Shown: positions 25,717-34,605 of the stretch, one piece after another
How the letters are laid out: each line of letters starts with the position of its first letter
How positions within the stretch are numbered: the first letter of the stretch is position 1
Source of the DNA: Porticoccus sp964395715
Lineage (GTDB): Bacteria; Pseudomonadota; Gammaproteobacteria; Pseudomonadales; Porticoccaceae
NCBI GenBank assembly: GCA_964395715.1
Contig: CAYNAU010000002.1
Coordinates: forward strand, 248,001 to 312,000
Direction of reading: 5' to 3'
DNA: 64,000 nucleotides
Translations under genes and position numbers: made by a program
The notes under the pieces: generated by a model
Databases searched by the model: none
Told to the model about the DNA's origin: nothing
Seen by the model: the letters and a program-made list of their open reading frames with translations, nothing else

Positions 25717-28371
25717 ATGACCGAGCAAACACACATAAAAAATACAACTTGCCCATACTGCGGCGTTGGCTGTGGTGTGTCTGCCAAAGTGCGCGACGAT
25801 AAGATCATCGCCGTGTCCGGGTCGGAAGACCACCCGGCCAATCTTGGTGCGCTCTGTGTCAAAGGTTCAGCCCTGCATGAAACTATGGGTAACCATGGGC
25901 GCCTGTTAAACCCCAGCATTGATGGACAACAGGTGGACTGGGATACCGCCCTCAATGCCGTGGCCGACCGGCTACGAGCCGTGCGCGAAACCCATGGCCC
26001 GGAGGCCATCGCGTTCTACCTGTCCGGGCAACTGCTCACCGAAGACTATTACGTGGCCAACAAGCTGGCCAAGGGCTTTATTGGCACCGGTAATGTCGAC
26101 ACCAACTCCCGGCTTTGCATGTCGTCGGCAGTGGCCAGCTACAAACGCGCCTTTGGCGGAGACGCTGTGCCCTGCAGCTATGAAGACCTGGAAAGCTGCG
26201 ACCTGCTGGTACTGGTTGGCTCCAATGCCGCCTGGACGCACCCGGTACTGTATCGCCGCATGGTCGCCGCCAAAAACAACAACCCCGATATGCGGGTGGT
26301 GGTCATCGATCCCCGCCGTACCGCTACCTGCGATATTGCAGACCTACACCTCGCCATTGCGCCCGGTTCCGACAGCTTCCTGTTTATGGGCCTGTTTGCC
26401 TGGCTGCACCAGCACGGTGCCACCGACCTCGATTACATCGAAGCTCACACCGAAGGGTTTCATATCACCCTGGCCAATGCCTACCAGTGCACCCTCAATG
26501 AAACCATCAGCCAGGTGGGTGTCGAGAGCGAAGATCTGGAAACCTTCTATCGCTGGTTTACCGAAACCGAGAAAACCGTCACCTTTTACTCCCAGGGCAT
26601 CAATCAATCGTCCTCTGGCACAGACAAAGGCAACGCCATTATCAATTGCCACCTGGCGACAGGGCGAATCGGCAAGCCGGGCGCCGGGCCGTTCTCCATT
26701 ACCGGGCAACCCAATGCCATGGGCGGTCGCGAAGTGGGCGGGCTGGCCAATCAACTGGCGGCCCACATGGAGTACAAGCCGGAAGACCTGGAAACCGTCG
26801 CCGAGTTCTGGCAGACCGACAACCTCAGCCAGCAACCCGGTCTGAAAGCCGTCAACCTGTTTGATGCCGTGGCCGAAGGCAAAATCAAAGCCATCTGGAT
26901 CATGGGTACCAACCCGGTGGTCAGCCTGCCCAATGCCGATAAGGTCAGGGCTGCACTACAGGCCTGCGAAACAGTTATTGTCTCGGACTGCATAGCCAAT
27001 ACCGATACCACCGCCACCGCCAACATTCTGCTGCCTGCCACCGGCTGGGGTGAAAAGTGCGGCACCGTGACCAATTCGGAACGGCGCATCTCCCGGCAAT
27101 GGGCCATGGTGACACCACCCGGCGAAGCCCAACACGACTGGTGGATACTGACCCAGGTCGCCCACAAACTGGGCCATGGAAATGCCTTCCCTTACGAACA
27201 TCCCCGGGATGTATTTATCGAACACGCCGCACTGAGCGGTTTCCGCAACGAGGGCAAGCGGGCCTTTGATATCAGCTCTCTGAGCACTCTCACCCGGGAG
27301 CAATACGACAACCTGAAACCCGTGCAATGGCCGGTCAATGCCGCCAACCCCGAGGGCACGCAGCGCCTGTTCGGTGATGGCCGCTTTGTCACCGCCAGCG
27401 GCAAGGCCCAGTTTATCCCGATACAACCCCAGGGCCCGCGGCAGGTGCCATCCGCCGCCTATCCTCTGATTCTCAACACGGGCCGTGTCCGCGACCAGTG
27501 GCATACTATGACGCGAACCGGGCGCTCCCAGAGACTGCTCAACCATATTGATGCACCTTTTGTTCTGATACACCCCGACACCGCTGCTGACAGCAACCTC
27601 GCCGAAGGCGACCTCGCCGAAATCTCCACCCGCTACGGGTCGATCCAGGTACAGGTCTCGCTGGATGAAGGCATGGCACAGCGACAGCTCTTCGTGCCCA
27701 TTCACTGGAACGACCAGTACGCCAGCAGAGCCCGCGTCGACAGCCTGGTGGCACCATTAACCGACCCGATCTCGGGCCAGCCCGAATTCAAATACAACCC
27801 GGCGGCCATTAAAAAAGTGGAAACACCGCAATGGGCCGCCCTGATCTGTGGCGAGCCCCTGGATTGCAGCGATTTTATCTACTGGAGCATGGCGCCAGTG
27901 GCTGACGGCCAAGGCTATTGCTACCGGGTGGCCGCAGCGGACAGTTTCGACTGGCAGGGTTATGTGCATCGGGTTCCGGATAGCGACGGATGCGCCCACT
28001 ACAGCGATCCGGAAACAGGGGATGAACGCTTTATCTGTTACCGGCAATCGCAATTGACCCTGGGCATTTTCTGTCAGCGTGATCAGAACGCCTTGCCCTC
28101 TCCCGACTGGTTAAAAGACATCATCGGCAAACCCATTGAAGGCTCGCCGTGGCTGCTGTTAGCAGGCCGCGATATGGCCAAGTGTGACAAGGGCAGACTG
28201 ATCTGCTCCTGTTTCGAAGTGGGTGAAAAACAGATTATTCAAGCCATCGTCGATGGCGCAAGCTCGGTCAAGCAATTGGGCGAGCAACTGAAGTGCGGCA
28301 CCAACTGTGGCTCCTGTCTACCGGAGCTGAATCACTTGGTAAACCAGACCCTGAAAGTCGACGCCGCTTAG
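25717..28371 (+). CDS. nasA: Assimilatory nitrate reductase catalytic subunit
   Basis: 884-residue molybdopterin (bis-MGD) enzyme that reduces nitrate to nitrite in the cytoplasm. The N-terminal [4Fe-4S] motif is C12-x2-C15-x3-C19 with C47 in GALCVKG. Molybdopterin-family segments include DTNSRLCMSSAV (the cysteine of the active-site region), GKPGAGPFSITGQPNAMGGREVG (two adjacent motifs) and GRVRDQWHTMTRTG near the C-terminal cofactor domain. The last 60 residues are a BFD-type [2Fe-2S] domain (CSCFEVGE ... CGTNCGSC), as in NasA proteins that take electrons from an NAD(P)H flavoprotein. Last gene of the nas operon, followed by a terminator. No nirB/nirD follows. Confidence 0.95.
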   Translation: MTEQTHIKNTTCPYCGVGCGVSAKVRDDKIIAVSGSEDHPANLGALCVKGSALHETMGNHGRLLNPSIDGQQVDWDTALNAVADRLRAVRETHGPEAIAFYLSGQLLTEDYYVANKLAKGFIGTGNVDTNSRLCMSSAVASYKRAFGGDAVPCSYEDLESCDLLVLVGSNAAWTHPVLYRRMVAAKNNNPDMRVVVIDPRRTATCDIADLHLAIAPGSDSFLFMGLFAWLHQHGATDLDYIEAHTEGFHITLANAYQCTLNETISQVGVESEDLETFYRWFTETEKTVTFYSQGINQSSSGTDKGNAIINCHLATGRIGKPGAGPFSITGQPNAMGGREVGGLANQLAAHMEYKPEDLETVAEFWQTDNLSQQPGLKAVNLFDAVAEGKIKAIWIMGTNPVVSLPNADKVRAALQACETVIVSDCIANTDTTATANILLPATGWGEKCGTVTNSERRISRQWAMVTPPGEAQHDWWILTQVAHKLGHGNAFPYEHPRDVFIEHAALSGFRNEGKRAFDISSLSTLTREQYDNLKPVQWPVNAANPEGTQRLFGDGRFVTASGKAQFIPIQPQGPRQVPSAAYPLILNTGRVRDQWHTMTRTGRSQRLLNHIDAPFVLIHPDTAADSNLAEGDLAEISTRYGSIQVQVSLDEGMAQRQLFVPIHWNDQYASRARVDSLVAPLTDPISGQPEFKYNPAAIKKVETPQWAALICGEPLDCSDFIYWSMAPVADGQGYCYRVAAADSFDWQGYVHRVPDSDGCAHYSDPETGDERFICYRQSQLTLGIFCQRDQNALPSPDWLKDIIGKPIEGSPWLLLAGRDMAKCDKGRLICSCFEVGEKQIIQAIVDGASSVKQLGEQLKCGTNCGSCLPELNHLVNQTLKVDAA

Positions 28372-28412
28372 ACAACAGGGCGAAAGAACAAGAACCTGTG
28401 GCACTTGTCGTA

Positions 28413-28476
28413 CCCAAGTGCAACCTGATCATGGCCGCTTCTCCCCATGGTCAGGTTGCACAAGGGTTTTTTCTCT
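28413..28476 (+). terminator. Intrinsic terminator of the nas operon
   Basis: A long stem, GTGCAACCTGA..CATGG paired with CCATG..TCAGGTTGCAC (one unpaired base near the middle), extended by CCC/GGG across a 2x2 internal loop and followed by TTTTTTCTCTTCTC. It begins about 40 bp after the nasA stop. Confidence 0.88.
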
Positions 28477-28574
28477 TCTCTCCCTGAACTAATTCACGCA
28501 ACACCTGGTTTCGTTAAAACAGGCGACGCGACGCTATCAGGTGCGTATCAATCAGAAAATAACGTGGGAAATCT

Positions 28575-28689
<115 letters not shown>

Positions 28690-28791
28690 ATAAAGAATGG
28701 CCATAGCGGCCGTGCCGGTGTCACCGGCGAGGCTGGGCATTATGGTCGCTTCAATGATGCATTTCAACCGCAATCCGGGCTGGTATCGGGT

Positions 28792-28832
28792 CCAGTCCTT
28801 CCCTAACATAGGGAGCTTGTTCACTGGACTGG
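28792..28832 (+). other. Inverted repeat just before the peptide-binding-protein gene
   Basis: CCAGTCC...TCCCT pairs with AGGGA...GGACTGG; the outer arm ends 7 nt before the ATG at 28840, where a ribosome-binding site would be. No clear Shine-Dalgarno is seen outside it. It could limit translation or be part of a leader; it is not followed by a T run, so it is not a plain terminator. Confidence 0.45.
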
Positions 28833-28839
28833 CCTGTGC

Positions 28840-30492
28840 ATGATTGCAACCTTCAAAGCAACTTGGAAAGCTGTCACCCTCGCCCTGCTCTGCGGCCTGC
28901 TATGGGCCTGTAGCGGCGGCGAAAGCAATGTCGCCACCGGCAATCGGGAGGGCATACTCCACCTCGGGAATGGTACCGATCCCCAGGAACTCGACCCCCA
29001 CATTGTCACCGGCGTACCGGAACATCATATTCTCACCGCGCTGCTGGAAGGACTGGTTTTAAAAGACCCGGCCACCCTGGAACCCATTCCCGGCGTTGCC
29101 GAGCGCTGGGAAGCCAGCGACGACGGCAAACACTACCGTTTCTTCCTGCGCCATAACGCCCGCTGGTCAAACGGCGACCCCGTCACTGCCCACGATTTCG
29201 CCTGGTCCTGGTGGCGCGCCCTGCAACGGGCCCTGGGCAACCAGTACGCCTACATGCTGTTCACCATCAAGAATGCCGAGGCCTATTACAAGGGCGAGAT
29301 CAAGGACTTCGATCAGGTGGGCGTCAAAGTCATCGACGACTACACCCTGGACATCACCCTCACCCACCCCACGCCCTATTTCCTGCAACTGCTGGATCAC
29401 TACAGCTTCTTCCCGGTGCACCGGGCCACCATCGAGAAATTCGGCGCGCCCGATGAGCGCGGCAGCCAGTGGACCCGCCCCGGTAATTTTGTCGGCAACG
29501 GTCCCTACAACCTCAGCGAGTGGCAGCTGTTCAAGCGCGTGGTCGTCACCAAGAACCCCCATTACTGGGATGCGGACACCGTCAGCATCAATGCCATTCA
29601 TTTCCACCCCACAGAAAACGTCACCACCGAAGAACGCATGTTCCGTTCCGGGCAATTGCACCGCACTGCCAGCATTCCCATCGACAAGGTGGCCACCTAC
29701 CGCAACCAGCACCCGGAACTGCTCTACACCCAGGCCTACCTTGGCAACTACTTCTATCGCTTTAACACCGAGGTCCCGCAGCTCAGCGACAAACGGGTGC
29801 GCCGCGCCCTGGCCATGACCATCGACCGCGATGCCATCGTCAAACAGGTCACCAAGGGCAATGAACTGCCCGCCTACACCTATACCCCACCGGACACCCT
29901 CGGCTATACCGCCGAAGACGGCTTTACCTACGACCCTGAACAAGCCCGGCAACTGATGGCGGAAGCGGGTTACCCCAACGGCGAGGGCTTTCCCGTCACC
30001 GAACTGCTGTACAACACCTCCGAGGGGCACCGCAAAATCGCCGTGGCCATCCAGCAGATGTGGAACGAACAACTGGGGATCAAGATTGTGCTCAACAACC
30101 AAGACTGGAAGGTCTACCTGAATTCCGTGGATACCGGCGATTACGCTATTGCCCGGGCCGGCTGGATTGGCGACTACGTGGACCCGAATACCTTCCTCGA
30201 CATGTGGCTCACCGATGGCGGCAACAACCGCACCGGCTGGTCGAATCCGCGCTACGATGAGCTGATTCTCAAATTGGCGCCCCAGGCAGGCGACCGCGAG
30301 CAGCGCTATAGCCTGATGCGCGAAGCCGAGGCCCTGCTGCTGGACGACATGCCGATCATTCCCATCTACATCTACACCAGCAAGAGTCTGGTGCATCCCA
30401 GCCTGAAGGGACTGAAACCCAACCTGCTGGATTACAGCCTCTACAAATGGCTGTCACTGGATGCCAGCGTCGGCGCAGAGGTATTTCACTGA
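28840..30492 (+). CDS. oppA: Oligopeptide ABC transporter substrate-binding lipoprotein
   Basis: 550 residues. Lipoprotein signal with lipobox LLWAC (Cys about residue 24), then an SBP family 5 fold: GTDPQELDPHIVTGVPEHHI at the start, RFFLRHNARWSNGDPVTAHDF, and YTSKSLVHPSLKGLKPN near the end. It delivers periplasmic oligopeptides (possibly murein peptides, as MppA does) to the permease. Strong third-position G/C use. Its TGA overlaps the oppB ATG (TGATG). The translation start lies just after an inverted repeat. Substrate cannot be set more precisely. Confidence 0.92.
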   Translation: MIATFKATWKAVTLALLCGLLWACSGGESNVATGNREGILHLGNGTDPQELDPHIVTGVPEHHILTALLEGLVLKDPATLEPIPGVAERWEASDDGKHYRFFLRHNARWSNGDPVTAHDFAWSWWRALQRALGNQYAYMLFTIKNAEAYYKGEIKDFDQVGVKVIDDYTLDITLTHPTPYFLQLLDHYSFFPVHRATIEKFGAPDERGSQWTRPGNFVGNGPYNLSEWQLFKRVVVTKNPHYWDADTVSINAIHFHPTENVTTEERMFRSGQLHRTASIPIDKVATYRNQHPELLYTQAYLGNYFYRFNTEVPQLSDKRVRRALAMTIDRDAIVKQVTKGNELPAYTYTPPDTLGYTAEDGFTYDPEQARQLMAEAGYPNGEGFPVTELLYNTSEGHRKIAVAIQQMWNEQLGIKIVLNNQDWKVYLNSVDTGDYAIARAGWIGDYVDPNTFLDMWLTDGGNNRTGWSNPRYDELILKLAPQAGDREQRYSLMREAEALLLDDMPIIPIYIYTSKSLVHPSLKGLKPNLLDYSLYKWLSLDASVGAEVFH

Positions 30493-31427
30493 TGGGCCGC
30501 TTTATCCTCAGTCGCCTGTTGCAGGCCATCCCGGTGCTGCTGGTGGTGATTACCGCCACTTTCTTCCTGGTGCGTACCGCCCCCGGTGGTCCGTTCAGCG
30601 CCGAAAAAGCCGTACCGCCAGAGGTCGTAAAGGCGCTGGAGGCCCGTTACAAGCTGGATCAGCCCATGTGGCAGCAGTACCTCAGCTACTTGGATGACCT
30701 GGTGCATGGGGAATTCGGCCCTTCGTTTCGCTATCCGGGCCGCTCGGTCAACGAACTGATTCTGGGCGGTCTGCCCACCACCGCAGAGCTGGCCTTCTAC
30801 GCCATGCTGGTGGCAATCCTGATCGGCGTCTGCGCCGGAGTGATGGCGGCGCTCAGGCCGAATACCGCCCAGGATTACGTGCCCATGTCCGCGGCGATGC
30901 TCGGCATCTGTATGCCCTCGTTCCTGATGGGGCCATTGCTGGTGCTGATTTTTGGTGTCTGGCTGGAATGGTTGCCGGTGTCCGGCTGGGGCGATCTGCC
31001 CGGCGACAAGATACTGCCAGCCATTACCCTCGGTACCGGCTACGCGGCCTACATTGCCCGCCTCAGTCGCGGCGGCATGCTGGAAGTGATGTCCCAGGAC
31101 TATATCCGCACCGCCCGCGCCAAGGGCCTGCCGGAATGGGTGGTGGTGCTGAAACACGGCTTGCGCGGCGGATTGATCCCGGTGGTAGCATTCCTCGGCC
31201 CCGCTTTTGCGGGTCTGCTCAGTGGCTCCTTCGTGGTGGAAACCATCTTCCAGATTCCCGGTCTGGGCCGCTTCTACGTGCAGGCGGCGTTTAACCGCGA
31301 CTACACCATGATTCTCGGCACCACGGTGTTCTTCGCCACTCTGATCGTGCTGTTCAACCTGCTCTCCGATATCGTCGCGGTGTGGATTAACCCCAAACTG
31401 CGACATCAGTTGCGGGAGGGCCGCTAA
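30492..31427 (+). CDS. oppB: Oligopeptide ABC transporter permease B
   Basis: 311 residues, six predicted membrane segments. Begins MGRFILSRLLQAIPVLL, the standard OppB/DppB N-terminus. The coupling loop is in SQDYIRTARAKGLPEWVV, and FVVETIFQIPGLGRFYV precedes the last helices. The ATG overlaps the oppA stop; an upstream in-frame start at 30447 would lie within oppA and lacks homology. Its TAA overlaps the oppC ATG (TAATG), so the first three genes are tightly coupled. Confidence 0.94.
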   Translation: MGRFILSRLLQAIPVLLVVITATFFLVRTAPGGPFSAEKAVPPEVVKALEARYKLDQPMWQQYLSYLDDLVHGEFGPSFRYPGRSVNELILGGLPTTAELAFYAMLVAILIGVCAGVMAALRPNTAQDYVPMSAAMLGICMPSFLMGPLLVLIFGVWLEWLPVSGWGDLPGDKILPAITLGTGYAAYIARLSRGGMLEVMSQDYIRTARAKGLPEWVVVLKHGLRGGLIPVVAFLGPAFAGLLSGSFVVETIFQIPGLGRFYVQAAFNRDYTMILGTTVFFATLIVLFNLLSDIVAVWINPKLRHQLREGR

Positions 31428-32317
31428 TGTCCGACGCGACCGTGATTACAAACCTGAATGACGCCGAGGAAGGCACTTCCCTGTGGAAAGATGCCTGGGT
31501 GCGGCTGCGCAAGAATCACCTGGCGCTGTTCGGCCTTGGAGTGATGCTGTTCCTCTGCGCCATCGCCTTGCTGACGCCCTGGATTGCACCCTACGGTTAC
31601 GAACAGCAGAACCTGCAACTGGGGGCCTCGCCGCCCTCCTGGGAGCACTGGCTGGGTACCGATATCTTCGGCCGCGACATGCTCACCCGCATCATGTACG
31701 GCAGCCGGGTGTCCCTGGCGGTGGGCTTTATCGCTACAGGCGTGGCGCTGCTGATCGGCGTGCTCTACGGCACCGTGGCCGGTTATGCCGGCGGCCGGGT
31801 AGACGCGGTGATGATGCGCCTGGTGGATATTCTCTACGCCCTGCCGTTTATGATCTTTATCGTGCTGCTGATGGTGGTGTTCGGCCGCAATATCCTGCTG
31901 CTGTTCCTGGCCATCGGCGCCGTGGAATGGCTCACGATGGCACGCATCGTGCGCGGTCAGGTACAGTCCCTGCGCCGTCAGGAATTTGTCGAAGCGGCCA
32001 TTTCACTGGGCCTGTCCCGCTGGACCATTATCCGCCGCCACCTGATCCCCAACACCCTGGGGCCGGTAATCGTCTACACCACCCTGACCATTCCCAGCGT
32101 CATGCTGCTGGAGGCCTTCCTCAGCTTCCTGGGGCTGGGTATCCAGCCGCCGCAGAGTTCCTGGGGGCTGCTGATTTCCTACGGGGTAGAAACCATGGAG
32201 GAATACCCCTGGCTGCTACTGTTCCCGGGGCTGACCCTGTCCATCACTCTGTTTGCACTGAATTTCCTAGGTGATGGCTTGCGGGATGCGCTGGACCCCA
32301 GGGCTTCGAAGGACTAA
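31427..32317 (+). CDS. oppC: Oligopeptide ABC transporter permease C
   Basis: 296 residues. OppC/DppC-type permease with an N-terminal cytoplasmic segment, first helix at about 30-52, the GTDIFGRDMLTRIMYGSRVSL motif (in part) typical of this subunit, a coupling loop in RRQEFVEAAISLGLSRW, and the ending NFLGDGLRDALDPRASKD. Pairs with OppB as the membrane channel. The ATPase gene would normally follow directly, but here 652 bp containing an unrelated AT-rich gene come between. Confidence 0.94.
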   Translation: MSDATVITNLNDAEEGTSLWKDAWVRLRKNHLALFGLGVMLFLCAIALLTPWIAPYGYEQQNLQLGASPPSWEHWLGTDIFGRDMLTRIMYGSRVSLAVGFIATGVALLIGVLYGTVAGYAGGRVDAVMMRLVDILYALPFMIFIVLLMVVFGRNILLLFLAIGAVEWLTMARIVRGQVQSLRRQEFVEAAISLGLSRWTIIRRHLIPNTLGPVIVYTTLTIPSVMLLEAFLSFLGLGIQPPQSSWGLLISYGVETMEEYPWLLLFPGLTLSITLFALNFLGDGLRDALDPRASKD

Positions 32318-32420
32318 GACGTGATGTAAAAACATTTGCTGATCAACTGGACTACTGGAAAAGACCAACTAGCTGGTCTAGCAAAGTACCTATATCCGAC
32401 ATACGAGCGTTAGGTGAAAA

Positions 32421-32903
32421 ATGGAACGATTAACTCTTAGACAATTGGGCGACGCTGGAGAAAACCACGTTTTAGAGCTTCTTGAGAAAAAAGGCTACAG
32501 CGCTATAAAGTTGGAAACAAACGCACCAACTTACGATATTCGTGTACAGAAAAATGGAGAAGAATTCTTTATCTCAGTAAAGGTAGCTAGGGACAAACAG
32601 CATGTCAGACTTGGATCAAGAAAATCTGTGGTAAGACTGAGTGAAGGAAATTTTATTTTTGCATTCATGCCATCAGAGAAGAAAGGCGAAATAACTGAGT
32701 TGGACCCAAAACAGTACAGGCTACTCATACTGCCAGCTCAAATGGCAAAAGAAGATGCCTTGTCAATTCACGATCCATATTGGGATGAGAAAAACAAAGA
32801 CAAGAATGGGTTCAGCGTGATGGTCAAGGGGTACGGTAGCCACCACACAGAAATGTGGCCAAGGTGGCTAGAGTACACTGAAGCATGGCATCTGCTTCCC
32901 TAA
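32421..32903 (+). CDS. Hypothetical protein, possible PD-(D/E)XK nuclease fold
   Basis: 160 residues, not recognised as a named family. The N-terminal half has the layout of the PD-(D/E)XK fold: a helix with E14 (GDAGENHVLELLEKKGY), a strand with D39 (TYDIRV), and a strand ending S52-V53-K54 (EFFISVKVA), where the usual E or Q of the last motif is replaced by Ser. The C-terminal half is rich in aromatic and charged residues with no signal or membrane segment. Base composition is clearly more AT-rich than the opp genes on both sides and uses rarer codons, which suggests recent acquisition. No transposase, integrase or obvious target duplication is visible. The ATG follows TTAGGTGAAAA. Confidence 0.6.
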   Translation: MERLTLRQLGDAGENHVLELLEKKGYSAIKLETNAPTYDIRVQKNGEEFFISVKVARDKQHVRLGSRKSVVRLSEGNFIFAFMPSEKKGEITELDPKQYRLLILPAQMAKEDALSIHDPYWDEKNKDKNGFSVMVKGYGSHHTEMWPRWLEYTEAWHLLP

Positions 32904-32969
32904 CCTACGGATTATTTTTAGGACCACACCATTACTGGATGTAATTTTGAATACCAACCCGAGAAAAAA

Positions 32970-34595
32970 ATGCCACTACTGACTGTTACTGACTTAACCA
33001 CCCATTTCCATACCCGCGCCGGTGTGGTGAAGGCCGTTGACGGCGTCAGTTTTTCCGTGGATCAGGGCGAAACCCTGGCTATCGTTGGCGAGTCCGGTTC
33101 CGGTAAATCCGTGGCCTGTTACAGCCTGTTAAAGCTGATTCCCCAGCCGCCGGGTAAGATTGAATCGGGCACCGCGCAGTTTGACGGCCGCGATCTGCTG
33201 ACCCTCAGTGAGGCCCAGTTGCGCAAGGTGCGCGGCAACGATATCGCCATTATCTTCCAGGACCCGATGACCTCCCTGAACCCCTACCTCACCGTGGGGG
33301 AACAGCTGATCGAGCCCCTACTCTACCACCGGGATATGAGTCGCAAGCAGGCGTTGCAGCGCGCGGTGGAAATACTCGGCGAAGTGGGCATTGTTGAACC
33401 TGAAAAGCGCGTTCACAGTTATCCCCACGAGTTCTCTGGCGGCATGCGCCAGCGGGTGATGATCGCTATGGCGCTGATCGCCGAGCCAAAACTGCTGATC
33501 TGCGACGAGCCCACCACGGCGCTGGATGTGACCATTCAGGCGCAGATCCTAAAACTGATCCGCGAGCTACAGCAGCGGCGCAATATCGCGGTGATTTTTA
33601 TCAGTCACGACCTGGCGGTAGTGGCGGATTTCGCCGATACCGTGGCGGTGATGAAGGACGGTAAGATCGTCGAACAGGGCACCATCGACGCTATCTTCAA
33701 CCATACCCAGCACGACTACACCAAGAAACTGCTGGCTTCCATTCCCAAGGGCGCCAAGCCGCTACCCGCTAAGATTGTGGAGCAGCCACTGCTGCGCATT
33801 GACCACCTCACCACCACATTCAAGGACCACAGCGGCGGCTTCCTTAAGCGTGAACATAAAGAAGTTCGGGCGGTGGATGATGTATCACTGGAGATCCAGC
33901 GCGGGGAAATTCTTGGCCTGGTAGGTGAGTCCGGTTCCGGCAAGTCCACCCTGGGGCGCTCTATTCTGGGGCTGGTGCCCACCGCGGGCGGTAGCGTGGT
34001 GTTTGACGGCGTCGACCTGACGGCATTATCTGCCAAACAGATGACGCCCATGCGCCGCCGCATGCAGATGATCTTCCAGGACCCCTACGCCTCGCTGAAT
34101 CCGCGTATGACGGTGTTCGACACCCTGGCAGAGCCCCTGCTCTACCACCGCCTCGCCACCCGCAAGACGGTGACAAAGGAAGTATTGGCGCTGATGGACG
34201 ATGTGGGCCTGGCCCGGGCGTCAATCCGCAAGTACCCCCACGAATTTTCCGGCGGCCAGCGCCAGCGCATCGCCGTGGGCCGTGCCATTGCCACCAAGCC
34301 GGAGCTGGTGATAGCCGACGAGCCGGTATCGGCCCTGGATGTGACCATTCAGGCGCAGATTCTCAAGCTGATTCTGGCGTTGGTGGACAAGCATAACCTG
34401 ACCATGCTGTTTATTTCCCACGACCTGTCGGTGGTGCGCTACATGTCGGACCGCATCGCGGTGATGCATCACGGCAAGCTGGTGGAAACCGGGGAAACTG
34501 AACCCCTGTTCGCCAAGCCCCATCACGACTACACCCGTCGTCTGCTCAGTGCTATTCCACTGCTGGATGGACCAACACCGGCACCAGCCAGTTAA
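32970..34595 (+). CDS. Oligopeptide ABC transporter, fused double ATPase (OppD-OppF)
   Basis: 541 residues with two complete ABC ATPase domains in one chain. First domain: Walker A GESGSGKSV, signature SGGMRQRVMIAMALI, Walker B LLICDEPTTALDV. Second domain: Walker A GESGSGKST, signature SGGQRQRIAVGRAIA, Walker B LVIADEPVSALDV. Each has an IISHDLAV-type switch region (VIFISHDLAVV, MLFISHDLSVV). The arrangement matches YejF and GsiA fusions. It powers the OppBC permease encoded before the inserted gene. Composition matches oppABC and not the gene between. It ends 10 bp before the convergent SIMPL gene. Confidence 0.93.
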   Translation: MPLLTVTDLTTHFHTRAGVVKAVDGVSFSVDQGETLAIVGESGSGKSVACYSLLKLIPQPPGKIESGTAQFDGRDLLTLSEAQLRKVRGNDIAIIFQDPMTSLNPYLTVGEQLIEPLLYHRDMSRKQALQRAVEILGEVGIVEPEKRVHSYPHEFSGGMRQRVMIAMALIAEPKLLICDEPTTALDVTIQAQILKLIRELQQRRNIAVIFISHDLAVVADFADTVAVMKDGKIVEQGTIDAIFNHTQHDYTKKLLASIPKGAKPLPAKIVEQPLLRIDHLTTTFKDHSGGFLKREHKEVRAVDDVSLEIQRGEILGLVGESGSGKSTLGRSILGLVPTAGGSVVFDGVDLTALSAKQMTPMRRRMQMIFQDPYASLNPRMTVFDTLAEPLLYHRLATRKTVTKEVLALMDDVGLARASIRKYPHEFSGGQRQRIAVGRAIATKPELVIADEPVSALDVTIQAQILKLILALVDKHNLTMLFISHDLSVVRYMSDRIAVMHHGKLVETGETEPLFAKPHHDYTRRLLSAIPLLDGPTPAPAS

Positions 34596-34605
34596 AACAC
34601 ACGAC

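Noticed and set aside
29167..31406. Antisense open frames of 306-409 codons opposite oppA and oppB
   Set aside because: Same reason: shadows of strongly biased codon use in the peptide-transporter genes.
32385..32415. Possible integron attC end (GCGTTAGGT) before the nuclease-like gene
   Set aside because: A GTTRRRY-like core is present on one side only. No matching RYYYAAC partner or second core lies after the gene, and no integrase is nearby.
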